Origin: Streptomyces sp. NRRL F-5630
Lineage (GTDB): Bacteria > Actinomycetota > Actinomycetes > Streptomycetales > Streptomycetaceae
Length of the DNA stretch: 24,830 bases
Assembly: GCF_000719475.1 (NCBI RefSeq)
Contig: NZ_JOGO01000079.1
Span: 1-24,830 of the forward strand
Direction: 5' to 3'
Below the pieces are notes generated by a model, which was not told where the DNA came from, made no database searches, and saw only the letters and a list, made by a program, of their open reading frames with translations. Shown here piece after piece: positions 1-7,567 of the stretch (the first letter of the stretch is position 1; each line of letters opens with the position of its first letter). The position numbers were made by a program, and so were the translations under genes.

Positions 1-2
1 AC

Positions 3-221
3 CCCACGCCCACCAGGACCAGTCCCCCCGCGCCCCCCACGTCCGCCCCTCCGGCGCCCGAGCCCAGCGACACGCCCGGGGAGCCGCAGGAGAGCGACCC
101 CGGCGAGGACGGGGACGCGGTCCGCACCCACCAGCGCGAGCAGCGCGCGCCGGATCAGTCCGACGAGCGGGAACAAGGCGGCGGTGCCGCGCGTTCGGAC
201 CAGTACACGCCCGCGCCCTAG
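3..221 (+). CDS. C-terminal tail of an unidentified protein (partial)
   Basis: The reading frame is open from the left edge to a TAG at 219-221 and gives 72 residues. The first third is Pro/Ser/Thr-rich, the second is acidic (PGEPQESDPGEDGD), and the last is charged and Gln-rich, ending in SDQYTPAP. This is a disordered tail with no recognisable domain. The G/C-rich third codon positions support this frame. The function lies to the left of the window and cannot be named. It reads in the same direction as the helicase, but a 346-base gap with its own promoter-like sequence separates them. Confidence 0.5.
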   Translation, partial: PTPTRTSPPAPPTSAPPAPEPSDTPGEPQESDPGEDGDAVRTHQREQRAPDQSDEREQGGGAARSDQYTPAP

Positions 222-365
222 GCGTCCCTCAGTCCCGTACGGCGTCACCGGCGAGGACCCGCCGCGGTCCCTCCGCCGCCTCCGTACGAGCCGAGGGCTC
301 AGGCGTCCCGAAAGCCCTGTCACCGACTGCTGAAAGCTGCTCTCGTACCCGTCTGACCGGCTGGT

Positions 366-395
366 TTGCCAGTGGGTGAGCACGGTGCGTATGGT
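366..395 (+). promoter_or_regulatory. Predicted vegetative promoter of the helicase gene
   Basis: TTGCCA (366-371), an 18-base spacer and TATGGT (390-395) match the -35/-10 pattern of HrdB-type promoters. Transcription would start near 402, leaving a leader of about 165 bases before the helicase ATG. The call rests on hexamer matches only. Confidence 0.45.
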
Positions 396-438
396 GGCAG
401 ATCGTTTCATCCGCTGTTCGTTTTTCATCCCTGTGCCC

Positions 439-559
439 GGCGCTGATCTAAGAGCGCCGCGTGTGGCGCGTACCTTCCTTGCCGTAGCTGGATCGCACTG
501 AGGCGGTCGTCTGCGCGTACACGGAGCTGGGGCACGTGCCGAAACTCCGGAAGGTTTCG
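439..559 (+). promoter_or_regulatory. Structured 5' leader of the helicase mRNA with an anti-Shine-Dalgarno element
   Basis: Three elements are visible. First, GGCGCT (439-444) can pair with AGCGCC (453-458), while GCGCC (454-458) can pair instead with GGCGC (465-469), so the two hairpins exclude each other. Second, ACCTTCC (472-478) is a perfect 7-base complement of GGAAGGT (549-555), which contains the only good ribosome binding site. Third, CGAAAC (540-545) can pair with GTTTCG (554-559), enclosing the same site. A palindrome GGCACGTGCC sits at 531-540. Together these could hide or expose the ribosome site. Regulation, for example by cold or by the helicase itself, is inference. Confidence 0.35.
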
Positions 560-567
560 CGTTTCAC

Positions 568-2781
568 ATGTCTGTTTCCACGTCCGACCACTCTGTCGTG
601 CCCGCGTCCGACCAGGCGCCCGCCGACACCACCCCCGAGCTGACCGCCCCCGCGCAGCCGACGGCCGAGACCGTCGACGCGGTGGACGCGGCCCCCGAGG
701 GCGCCGAGAACACGCAGGCCGCTGAGGCCCCCGCCGAGAAGGTCCCCGGCTTCGACGAGCTGGGCCTGCCCGAGAACATCGTCCGCAAGCTCGCGCAGAA
801 CGGTGTGACCAGCCCGTTCCCGATCCAGGCCGCGACGATCCCCGACGCTCTCGCGGGCAAGGACATCCTCGGCCGCGGCCGTACCGGCTCCGGCAAGACC
901 CTCTCCTTCGGCCTGCCGCTCCTGGCGCGGCTCGCCGGCGGCTTCACCGACAAGAAGAAGCCGCGCGGCGTCATTCTCACGCCGACCCGCGAGCTGGCGA
1001 TGCAGGTCGCCGACGCCCTCCAGCCCTACGGCGACGTCCTCGACCTCCGCATGAAGGTCGTCTGCGGCGGTACGTCCATGGGCAACCAGATCTACGCCCT
1101 GGAGCGCGGCGTCGACATCCTCGTCGCCACCCCCGGCCGCCTGCGCGACCTCATCAACCGCGGCGCCTGCTCCCTGGAGAAGGTGCAGATCGCGATCCTC
1201 GACGAGGCCGACCAGATGGCCGACCTCGGCTTCATGCCCGAGGTCACCGAACTGCTCGACCAGGTCCCGGCCGGCGGCCAGCGGATGCTCTTCTCCGCGA
1301 CGCTGGAGAACGAGATCGACGCGCTCGTGAAGCGCTACCTCGTCAACCCGGTCGCCCACGAGGTCGACGCCGCCCAGGGCGCCGTCACCACGATGAGCCA
1401 CCACATCCTCATCGTGAAGCCGCGCGACAAGGCCCCCGTCACCGCCGCGATCGCCTCCCGCAAGGGCCGCACCATCATCTTCGTCCGCACCCAGCTCGGC
1501 GCCGACCGCGTCGCCGAGCAGCTGCGCGACGCGGGCGTGAAGGCGGACGCCCTGCACGGCGGCATGACGCAGGGCGCCCGCACCCGGGTCCTCGCCGACT
1601 TCAAGGACGGCTACGTCAACGTCCTCGTCGCCACCGACGTCGCCGCGCGCGGCATCCACGTCGACGGGATCGACCTCGTCCTCAACGTCGACCCGGCGGG
1701 CGACCACAAGGACTACCTGCACCGCTCGGGCCGCACCGCCCGCGCCGGTCGCTCCGGCACCGTCGTCTCGCTCTCGCTGCCGCACCAGCGCCGCCAGATC
1801 TTCCGCCTCATGGAGGACGCGGGCGTCGACGCCGCGCGCCACCAGATCGGCAGCGCCGTCTTCGACGCCGAGCTCGCCGAGATCACGGGCGCCCGCTCGA
1901 TGACCGAGGTCCAGGCCGAGTCGGCGGGCCAGTCCGCCAAGCAGGCCGAGCGCGAGGTCGAGGACCTGACCCGCGAGCTGGAGCGCGCCAAGCGCCGCGC
2001 CGGTGAGTACCGCGCCGAGGCCGACCGCCTCGTAGCCCGTGCGGCGCGCGAGCGCGGCGAGGAGCCCCCGGCCCCGACGGTGGTCGCCGAGGGCACAGAG
2101 TCGGGCACGGAGCAGGCCGCGGCCGGTGCGGAGCAGGCCCCCGTGGCCGCCGCCGAGCCCGCGCCCGTCGCCGAGCGCCGCTCGTACGACCGCGACCGCG
2201 ACGAGCGGCCCTCGTACCGGGGCAACGACCGGCGCGACGACCGCCGCGACCGGGACGACCGCCCCTCCTTCCGCCGGGACAACGACCGCCGCGACGACCG
2301 TGGCGGGCGCGGCTTCGAGCGGCGCGACGACCGCGGCGGCTTCGGCAACCGGGGCGGGGACCGCGAGCACCGCTCGTACGACCGTCGTGACGAGCGCGGT
2401 GGCCGTGGCTTCGAGCGCCGCGACGACCGCGGGGGCCGCGGCTTCGACCGCGACCGACGTGACGACCGCCGCGACGGTGACCGTCCCTCGTACCGCCGCG
2501 ACGACCGCCCCGGTTTCCGCCGGGACAACGACCGCCGTGACGAGCGCGGTGGCCGTGGCTTCGAGCGCCGGGACGACCGTGGCGGGCGCGGCTTCGACCG
2601 CGACCGCGGCGGCCAGCGCGACGCCGGCCGCCCGCAGCACCGCGGCGGCAGCGACCGTCCGTACAACCGCGACCACCGCGGCACGGGCGACCGCCCCTAC
2701 GGCCGTCGTGACGACCGCGGCGCCGGCTCCTCGTTCGGCCCCCGCCGCGACGACAAGCCGCGCTGGAAGCGCAACGGCTGA
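568..2781 (+). CDS. DEAD-box ATP-dependent RNA helicase with RGG-like C-terminal tail
   Basis: This is a cytoplasmic RNA helicase that remodels RNA duplexes using ATP. The 737 residues contain an acidic Pro/Ala-rich head (1-57), a Q-motif region (61-87), Walker A GRTGSGKT (104-111), PTRELA (139-144), TPGR (188-191), DEAD (212-215), SAT (243-245), ATDVAARG (355-362) and HRSGRTARAG (385-394). Motif I has G-R-T where most relatives have A-x-T, which is common in actinobacterial members. A charged, probably coiled segment follows at about 460-510. About 200 residues of R-D-D-R-G-G-R-G-F type repeats come last and probably bind RNA nonspecifically. A GGAAGG at 549-554 lies 13 bases before the ATG, an unusually long gap. 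The gene is followed by a strong terminator and is probably monocistronic. Related proteins act in cold adaptation, ribosome assembly and RNA decay. The exact role here is not shown. Confidence 0.95.
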   Translation: MSVSTSDHSVVPASDQAPADTTPELTAPAQPTAETVDAVDAAPEGAENTQAAEAPAEKVPGFDELGLPENIVRKLAQNGVTSPFPIQAATIPDALAGKDILGRGRTGSGKTLSFGLPLLARLAGGFTDKKKPRGVILTPTRELAMQVADALQPYGDVLDLRMKVVCGGTSMGNQIYALERGVDILVATPGRLRDLINRGACSLEKVQIAILDEADQMADLGFMPEVTELLDQVPAGGQRMLFSATLENEIDALVKRYLVNPVAHEVDAAQGAVTTMSHHILIVKPRDKAPVTAAIASRKGRTIIFVRTQLGADRVAEQLRDAGVKADALHGGMTQGARTRVLADFKDGYVNVLVATDVAARGIHVDGIDLVLNVDPAGDHKDYLHRSGRTARAGRSGTVVSLSLPHQRRQIFRLMEDAGVDAARHQIGSAVFDAELAEITGARSMTEVQAESAGQSAKQAEREVEDLTRELERAKRRAGEYRAEADRLVARAARERGEEPPAPTVVAEGTESGTEQAAAGAEQAPVAAAEPAPVAERRSYDRDRDERPSYRGNDRRDDRRDRDDRPSFRRDNDRRDDRGGRGFERRDDRGGFGNRGGDREHRSYDRRDERGGRGFERRDDRGGRGFDRDRRDDRRDGDRPSYRRDDRPGFRRDNDRRDERGGRGFERRDDRGGRGFDRDRGGQRDAGRPQHRGGSDRPYNRDHRGTGDRPYGRRDDRGAGSSFGPRRDDKPRWKRNG

Positions 2782-2793
2782 GTGAGGCCACGA

Positions 2794-2830
2794 CCGAGGG
2801 CCCGTACGGAACTTCCGTACGGGCCCTCGG
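2794..2830 (+). terminator. Hairpin terminator after the helicase
   Basis: A perfect 16-bp stem (2794-2809 with 2815-2830) closes a 5-base AACTT loop 12 bases after the stop codon. There is no T run, which is usual for Streptomyces terminators. Confidence 0.8.
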
Positions 2831-2888
2831 CAATTCCCGTCCCTCGCAAGGGGGTTGACCGGGCTGCGGGTGGGGCATCGCTGCGCAC

Positions 2889-4508
2889 ATGACAAACACA
2901 GCAGCGAGTGGCGAGAAACCGCCCCCGGAGCCCACCGGCCTGTCCGACGCCTCCTCCGGCACCTCCCCCGACGCGGCCCCCGAGACACCGCCCGACGCGG
3001 CTTCCGGGAACTCCCGCGACGCCTCCGCCTCCGCCTCCGCCTCCTCCGACGAGGCGCGGCTCGCCGAACTCGGCTACACGCAGGTCCTCGCGCGCCGCAT
3101 GTCCGCGTTCTCCAACTACGCGGTCTCCTTCACGATCATCTCGGTCCTCTCCGGCTGCCTGACCCTCTACCTCTTCGGCATGAACACGGGCGGGCCCGCG
3201 CTCATCACGTGGGGCTGGGTCGCCGTGGGCGCGATGACCCTGCTCGTCGGGCTCGCGATGGCGGAGATCTGTTCGGCGTACCCGACCTCCGCCGGGCTGT
3301 ACTTCTGGGCGCACCGCCTCGCACCGGAGCGCTCGGCCGCCGCCTGGGCGTGGTTCACGGGCTGGTTCAACGTGCTCGGGCAGGTCGCCGTGACGGCGGG
3401 CATCGACTTCGGCGCGGCGAACTTCCTCGCCGCGTACCTCAACCTGGAGTTCGGCTTCGGGGTGACCCCCGGCCGGACGATCCTCCTCTTCGCCGCGATC
3501 CTCGTCCTGCACGGCCTCCTCAACACCTTCGGCGTCCGCATCGTCGGGCTGCTCAACAACGTCAGCGTGTGGTGGCACGTCGCGGGCGTCGCCGTCATCG
3601 TCGGGGCGCTCGCGCTCGTACCCGACCACCACCAGTCGACGACGTACGTCTTCACGCACTTCGAGAACCACACGGGCTTCGGGAGCGGCGCCTACGTCGT
3701 CCTGATCGGCCTGCTCATGGCGCAGTACACCTTCACCGGCTACGACGCCTCCGCCCACATGACCGAGGAGACGCACGACGCGGCCACGGCGGGCCCGAAG
3801 GGCATCGTGCGGTCGATCTGGACCTCGTGGATCGCGGGCTTCGTGCTGCTGCTCGGCTTCACGTACGCGATCCAGTCGTACGAGGCCGCCAGGAACTCGC
3901 CCACCGGGGCGCCGCCCGCCCAGATCCTCCTGGACGCGGTCGGCGCGACCGGCGGCAAGCTCCTGCTCCTCGTCGTGATCGGCGCGCAGCTCTTCTGCGG
4001 CATGGCCTCCGTGACCGCCAACAGCCGCATGATCTACGCCTTCTCGCGCGACAACGCGCTCCCCTTCTCGCGCCTGTGGCGCACGGTGAGCCCCCGCACC
4101 CGCACCCCCGTCGCGGCCGTCTGGCTCGCCGCGCTCGGCGCCCTCGCCCTGGGCCTGCCGTACCTGATCAACGAGACGGCGTACGCGGCCGTGACCTCCA
4201 TCGCCGTGATCGGCCTCTACATCGCCTATGTCGTCCCGACCCTGCTCCGCCTGCGCCGCGGCGACGACTTCGCCCGCGGCCCCTGGCACCTGGGCCGCTG
4301 GTCCCGCCCGGTCGGCATCGCGGCGGTGACGTGGGTCCTCGTGATCACGCTCCTGTTCATGCTCCCGCAGGTCTCCCCGGTCACGGTCGAGACCTTCAAC
4401 TACGCCCCGGTCGCGGTCCTGGTCGTCCTGGGCTTCGCGGCGACGTGGTGGCTCGCCTCGGCCCGGAAGTGGTTCCTGCGGGGGAAGGGACCGACGGCGG
4501 AGGACTGA
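2889..4508 (+). CDS. Amino acid permease, APC superfamily (12 TM)
   Basis: A secondary transporter for amino acids or related amines in the cytoplasmic membrane. The 539 residues start with a disordered Pro/Ser/Ala/Asp-rich cytoplasmic head (1-57). The typical opening follows (RLAELGYTQVLARRMSAF), then a first membrane helix (NYAVSFTIISVLSG) and about eleven more hydrophobic segments. The stretch MAEICSAYPTSAGLYFWA is characteristic of the amino acid/choline transporter branch, which includes GABA and amine permeases. A substrate cannot be assigned. The ATG lacks a good ribosome site, and a later start inside the poorly conserved head is possible because the core begins near residue 58. No promoter is convincing in the 107 bases between the helicase and this gene, where the helicase terminator lies. 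Confidence 0.9.
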   Translation: MTNTAASGEKPPPEPTGLSDASSGTSPDAAPETPPDAASGNSRDASASASASSDEARLAELGYTQVLARRMSAFSNYAVSFTIISVLSGCLTLYLFGMNTGGPALITWGWVAVGAMTLLVGLAMAEICSAYPTSAGLYFWAHRLAPERSAAAWAWFTGWFNVLGQVAVTAGIDFGAANFLAAYLNLEFGFGVTPGRTILLFAAILVLHGLLNTFGVRIVGLLNNVSVWWHVAGVAVIVGALALVPDHHQSTTYVFTHFENHTGFGSGAYVVLIGLLMAQYTFTGYDASAHMTEETHDAATAGPKGIVRSIWTSWIAGFVLLLGFTYAIQSYEAARNSPTGAPPAQILLDAVGATGGKLLLLVVIGAQLFCGMASVTANSRMIYAFSRDNALPFSRLWRTVSPRTRTPVAAVWLAALGALALGLPYLINETAYAAVTSIAVIGLYIAYVVPTLLRLRRGDDFARGPWHLGRWSRPVGIAAVTWVLVITLLFMLPQVSPVTVETFNYAPVAVLVVLGFAATWWLASARKWFLRGKGPTAED

Positions 4509-4586
4509 GGGGGTGCGGGGGAGGGGGGGGCTGCGGGGTCTGTGAGGGGTGTGGGGGGCTCGCGGGGGCGGGGGCCCGGTGGGGGG
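4509..4586 (+). other. Dense G-tract array (putative G-quadruplex) directly after the permease stop
   Basis: Nine runs of four or more G occur in 78 bases on the coding strand: 4509-4513, 4517-4521, 4523-4530, 4535-4538, 4546-4549, 4553-4558, 4564-4568, 4570-4574 and 4581-4586. Loops are 1 to 7 bases long. The pattern fits several overlapping G-quadruplexes in DNA or in the 3' end of the mRNA. The rest of the gap to 4730 shows nothing else of note. Confidence 0.5.
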
Positions 4587-4730
4587 TGCGGCCGGCGCGG
4601 GGGTCTGGCGGGAGCGGAGGCCGCGGTTCCCCTGGGGGAGCGTGCCCCGCGTGCCCCGCGCCTTCCGCCTCGTCCGGCCCCGCCACCGCCCCGAAGCGCG
4701 TACCGAATCGGCCTCGCGCGGCCGGGGGGC

Positions 4731-4736
4731 TATGCT
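4731..4736 (+). promoter_or_regulatory. -10 element of the tRNA-Lys promoter
   Basis: TATGCT ends 16 bases before the mature tRNA 5' end. It is a good -10 match at the expected distance. No clear -35 is seen 17-18 bases upstream. Confidence 0.45.
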
Positions 4737-4752
4737 CGGGGGAGCACCACTG

Positions 4753-4825
4753 GGACCGTTAGCTCAATTGGCAGAGCAGTGGACTTTTAATCCATTGGTT
4801 GTGGGTTCGAGTCCCACACGGTCTA
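4753..4825 (+). tRNA. tRNA-Lys (anticodon UUU)
   Basis: The cloverleaf can be traced by hand. The acceptor stem is GGACCGT/ACGGTCT, with a G1:U72 pair. The D arm begins TAGCTC. The anticodon loop CTTTTAA carries TTT at 4786-4788, closed by a stem of four standard pairs and one G:U. The T arm is GTGGG-TTCGAGT-CCCAC, and the discriminator is A at 4825. CCA is not encoded, as is usual in Streptomyces. It decodes AAA/AAG lysine codons. Confidence 0.95.
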
Positions 4826-4832
4826 CGCGCAT

Positions 4833-4866
4833 ACGCCCCAGGTCAGGAACTTCCGGCCTGGGGCGT
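4833..4866 (+). terminator. Hairpin terminator of tRNA-Lys
   Basis: A 10-bp perfect stem, ACGCCCCAGG with CCTGGGGCGT, encloses a 14-base loop 7 bases after the tRNA. There is no T run. Confidence 0.7.
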
Positions 4867-5518
4867 TCGGCGTTCGTGGCGGCGCTGAAGGGGGCTTGCG
4901 CGGGGGTGCCTTGGGGGCGGTGGCGTCCGGCCGGGAAAGCGCGGGCGCCGGTCGCTGCGCTCGTGCTCGCCGCCGGGCCGCTCAGCGCCGTCGCGGGCGT
5001 GGGCGGCGCCGCCTCGCCGCCCGCGAGCGGTGCGGCAGCCTGCCCGCCCCGGGCGGGGTGCATCGTGCGGAACGACGCCTCGGGCACGCCCCCAACGTGC
5101 CGACCAGTCCGGGACGGCTTCACGCTGAGCCGGGCCGACGAGTCCGCCCCCATGAAGCCGACTTCTCGCCGCGTGTGGGGTCATAGGGGAGGGGTAGATG
5201 GGCGGGGGATCACGGGTGAGGGATACGGCCGGTCCGGGGCGGGCTGGCGGCGTCGGGCCGGCCGTATCCCCGGTGTTGTCCGTGTCCGTGGTCGTCTCGG
5301 CGCCCGTGTCCGGGTGTGGCACTGGGCGGTTGGCCGGTCACAGAGTTTCTGGTCGTCGGCCTTCGCGAAGGTGCGGGCGGCGGTGAGAAGTACCTTGACG
5401 AAGGCCACGAGCTGTTCCCGGCCGGGTGAGTAAGTCCCTTGCAAGACCCCGTTGTTGGCAGCAACGGGACGGACGAGGCAGGAGGCTCGCTGTTGCGGTC
5501 GGATCGGGGTTGTACGGG
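4867..5518. other. 650-base stretch without an intact gene, downstream of tRNA-Lys
   Basis: No frame on either strand has a start, a ribosome site and consistent codon bias. The first 500 bases read as G+C-rich DNA with no period-3 signal I can trust. Only the gene scrap at about 5347-5440, listed separately, looks once-coding. No direct repeat of the tRNA 3' end is visible, so an integrated element cannot be claimed. Confidence 0.5.
5347..5440 (-). pseudogene. Possible decayed fragment of an unidentified gene
   Basis: On the minus strand, about 30 codons read as ordinary Streptomyces protein: GREQLVAFVKVLLTAARTF, then AKADDQKLCDR. Third positions are G or C in almost every codon. The bias then fails abruptly, and the frame runs on as Arg/Pro-rich noise. 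No start with a ribosome site is close by; a GTG at the start of VAFVKV is preceded only by GGGAAC. I do not recognise the family. It could be the N-terminus of a small orphan protein or the remains of a deleted gene. Confidence 0.3.
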
Positions 5519-6583
5519 TCAGGGGCGGGCGGCCCAGATTTGGCGCGTGGTGCGGACGGTCAAGTCCCGGCGCGAAGCGAGACTTTCGGGGGCGATCAGG
5601 GTGTCCAGGGCCTTCAGATCCTCGGCGGAGAGGGCATCGGCGACCGTCGCGCGCAGGACGGTCAGAGCGGCCAGGGCGTAGCGGGCGATGGCCGGGTTGT
5701 CCGGGGCCTCGATCCGTACGTCCAACGGGCGTTCGCCCGCGAGCGTGAAGCCCGCCGCCGTCAGTTTCGGGCCCCAGTCGGCGCCCCGGTGCGGGACGTG
5801 CTCGGCGTGGAAGCGGTCGCTCGCGGTGTGTGCGCGCTCTTCGAGTGCCGCCTCGTCGCCGGGAGGCAGGAAGCGGGGAATGCCGGCGAGTTCGAGGACG
5901 GCGAACAGTCCCTCGGGGGCCAGGAGTTCGCGAACATGGCGCAGGGCCTGGTCCGGGTCGGCCATGTGGTGCATCGAGGCCGAGGCCCAGACCAGGTCGG
6001 GGGTGCCGAGGTCGGGCCACGTGGCCGCGTCGAGATCGGCCTGCACCGTGCGTACGCGCCCGTCCAGGCCCGCCGCGCACGCCTTCTCGCGGAGCCGCTG
6101 GAGGTGCGGGGCGGAGGAGTCGACCGCCGTGACGTGCGCCTCCGGAAAACGGTCGAGGAGCGCGAAGGTACCGGCGCCCGTACCGGAGCCGAGGTCGACG
6201 ATGTGGCGCGGTGCGGCGCTCAGCGGCAGCCAGTCCGTGAGCGAGGCGATGTGCGAGGCGAGGATCTCGGCGTCGAGGTCGAGCATCTCGGCCAGGTCGG
6301 CGGACAGTTCGTGGTGGTGGTCGTGGGCGGTGACGCTGTTGCCGGCGGCTGCGTTTCCGTTTCCGGGGGTGGCGTTTCCGTTGCCGGGGGTGGCGGCCTG
6401 CGCGGGGTGAGGGGCCGCGTTGCCGTCGTGGGCGGCGCTTCCGTGGCCGTGCGTGGGGCCGTGGTCGTGCTTGTGGTCCTCGTCGTGCGCGGGCCCGGGG
6501 CTGCTGGTGCGGTCGTGGTCTTCCGCAGGGGCGTGGGGCGCGCGCGGGGCGTGGGGCTCGGAGGTGTGGTGCGGGTGCGACAT
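5519..6583 (-). CDS. Class I SAM-dependent methyltransferase with His-rich N-terminal extension
   Basis: This is a small-molecule-type methyltransferase of 354 residues. Residues 127-137 (HIVDLGSGTGA) form the SAM-binding motif I, followed by acidic motif II (TAVD), QADLD, and the ASMHHM segment common in Methyltransf_11/25 enzymes. The substrate cannot be told. The first 91 residues are unusual: 18 are His, mixed with Asp/Glu, and two NGNA repeats interrupt the run, so this part probably binds metal ions or is disordered. The start chosen is the ATG at 6581-6583, where the His-rich coding frame begins. The ribosome site is weak. The gene lies 229 bases downstream of the XRE-cupin gene on the same strand and may be its target, but a palindrome lies between them. 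Confidence 0.85.
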   Translation of the reverse strand: MSHPHHTSEPHAPRAPHAPAEDHDRTSSPGPAHDEDHKHDHGPTHGHGSAAHDGNAAPHPAQAATPGNGNATPGNGNAAAGNSVTAHDHHHELSADLAEMLDLDAEILASHIASLTDWLPLSAAPRHIVDLGSGTGAGTFALLDRFPEAHVTAVDSSAPHLQRLREKACAAGLDGRVRTVQADLDAATWPDLGTPDLVWASASMHHMADPDQALRHVRELLAPEGLFAVLELAGIPRFLPPGDEAALEERAHTASDRFHAEHVPHRGADWGPKLTAAGFTLAGERPLDVRIEAPDNPAIARYALAALTVLRATVADALSAEDLKALDTLIAPESLASRRDLTVRTTRQIWAARP

Positions 6584-6628
6584 ACGGCCACGGTACGGCG
6601 GGTATGCGCGTCGAGCCCGGTGTCTGGC

Positions 6629-6642
6629 CTCTTGCGCAAGAG
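6629..6642. promoter_or_regulatory. 14-bp perfect palindrome upstream of the methyltransferase gene
   Basis: CTCTTGCGCAAGAG lies 46-59 bases upstream of the methyltransferase start. The core TTGCGCAA has the look of a dimeric repressor site. A related ATGCGCAAGG occurs about 20 bases further on. Which protein binds is unknown; the XRE-cupin protein encoded next door is one candidate. Confidence 0.35.
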
Positions 6643-6812
6643 AGGCGGGCCATCCGGTGCCGTATGCGCAAGGCGGGGGGGCGGGTGTGCGCGGCGCGGT
6701 CGCCCGGCGCGCGAGGCGCGGCCGCCTGGCGCGCGAGGGGGCGGGTGCGCGCGGGAGGCGGGGCTGAACTGGCGTGCTGGGTGGGGCGCCCTCCGCGTGA
6801 GGCGGGGTGCCG

Positions 6813-7409
6813 TCAGCGCTTCTTACCGCCGCCTCCTCCGCCCCCGCTGTCGCCGCGCTGGTGGCCCCGGCGGGCGTCGCGGTCGAAGATGCCGAGGACT
6901 TCGCAAGGGCCCGACTCCGTACCGATCGCGTGCGGGAGCATCGTCGGGAACTCGGCCGACTGGTTCGTCTCGACGCGGAGGCGGCGGTGGCCGAGGAGCA
7001 GCGTCGCCGTGCCGGAGAGGACGACGAGCCACTCGCGGCCCGGGTGAGCACGCAGCTTCGACGGCTTGTCCGGCGGCGGCTCCGTCAGGCGCTGCCGTAC
7101 GACGGTCAGCCCTGGATCGGCCTTCACCGGCCAGCGCATCTGACCGCGCGCGCTGTCGATCATCGGGTTGGTCACGACATCGTCGGACGCCGTCTCGACG
7201 AGCTGGTCGAGGCTCGTGTCGAGGGCGCGCGCGAGGGTCACCAGGCTGTCGAGCGCGAGGCGGCGCCGGCCGTTCTCGATCCGGCTTAGCGTGGACTGGC
7301 TGAGGTTGGCGCGGCGGGCCAGCTCTTCGAGCGACCAGCCCTGGGCTGTGCGCAAGGCGCGGACCCGTGCGCGTACGAGACTGTCCAGGTCATCCTCATC
7401 TTGCGTCAT
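6813..7409 (-). CDS. XRE-family regulator with C-terminal cupin domain
   Basis: A transcription regulator of 198 residues. Residues 12-68 form an XRE helix-turn-helix (SLEELARRANLSQSTLSRIE). Residues 115-178 resemble a small cupin barrel (HPGREWLVVLSGTATLLLG, then TMLPHAIGTESGP) that would sense a ligand. The tail is a Gly run followed by KKR. The family commonly represses neighbouring metabolic or efflux genes. The ATG at 7407-7409 is chosen because TATCCT lies exactly 7 bases upstream, which fits a leaderless transcript. An ATG nine codons further up is possible but also lacks a ribosome site. The methyltransferase lies downstream on the same strand, and an efflux-gene remnant lies divergently upstream. 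Confidence 0.85.
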   Translation of the reverse strand: MTQDEDDLDSLVRARVRALRTAQGWSLEELARRANLSQSTLSRIENGRRRLALDSLVTLARALDTSLDQLVETASDDVVTNPMIDSARGQMRWPVKADPGLTVVRQRLTEPPPDKPSKLRAHPGREWLVVLSGTATLLLGHRRLRVETNQSAEFPTMLPHAIGTESGPCEVLGIFDRDARRGHQRGDSGGGGGGGKKR

Positions 7410-7416
7410 GGGCGAG

Positions 7417-7422
7417 AGGATA
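7417..7422 (-). promoter_or_regulatory. -10 element for a leaderless XRE-cupin transcript
   Basis: On the minus strand TATCCT is followed by 7 bases and then the ATG, placing +1 at the start codon. The -35 region is poor. Confidence 0.35.
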
Positions 7423-7567
7423 TGCGTGCTGGGCATGAGCCTTGAGGCGGCTCCGCTTCGGCCGTGTGCCTGTCGGTGCCCGGGGCCGTGTTCGTACCCG
7501 TCTCTGTGTCCGGGTGGCCGTCCCGTTCCGGCGTTCTGGCCCTGGGGTCTGGGCCGGGACTTCGTAG

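Noticed and set aside
2855..2860. TTGACC as a -35 box for the permease
   Set aside because: No acceptable -10 hexamer lies 16-19 bases downstream.
448..2988. Long minus-strand open frame (846 codons) covering the helicase gene
   Set aside because: It is the antisense shadow of a G+C-rich gene. The translation is Ala/Val/Gly/Arg noise with no motif, while the plus strand has all helicase motifs.
4753..4866. Integrative element inserted at tRNA-Lys
   Set aside because: No integrase, excisionase or replication gene and no repeated tRNA 3' end was found downstream.
4764..5153. Minus-strand frame ending in RVGLEPTTNGLKVHCSAN
   Set aside because: The ending is the reverse translation of tRNA-Lys, a well-known false protein in Streptomyces annotations.
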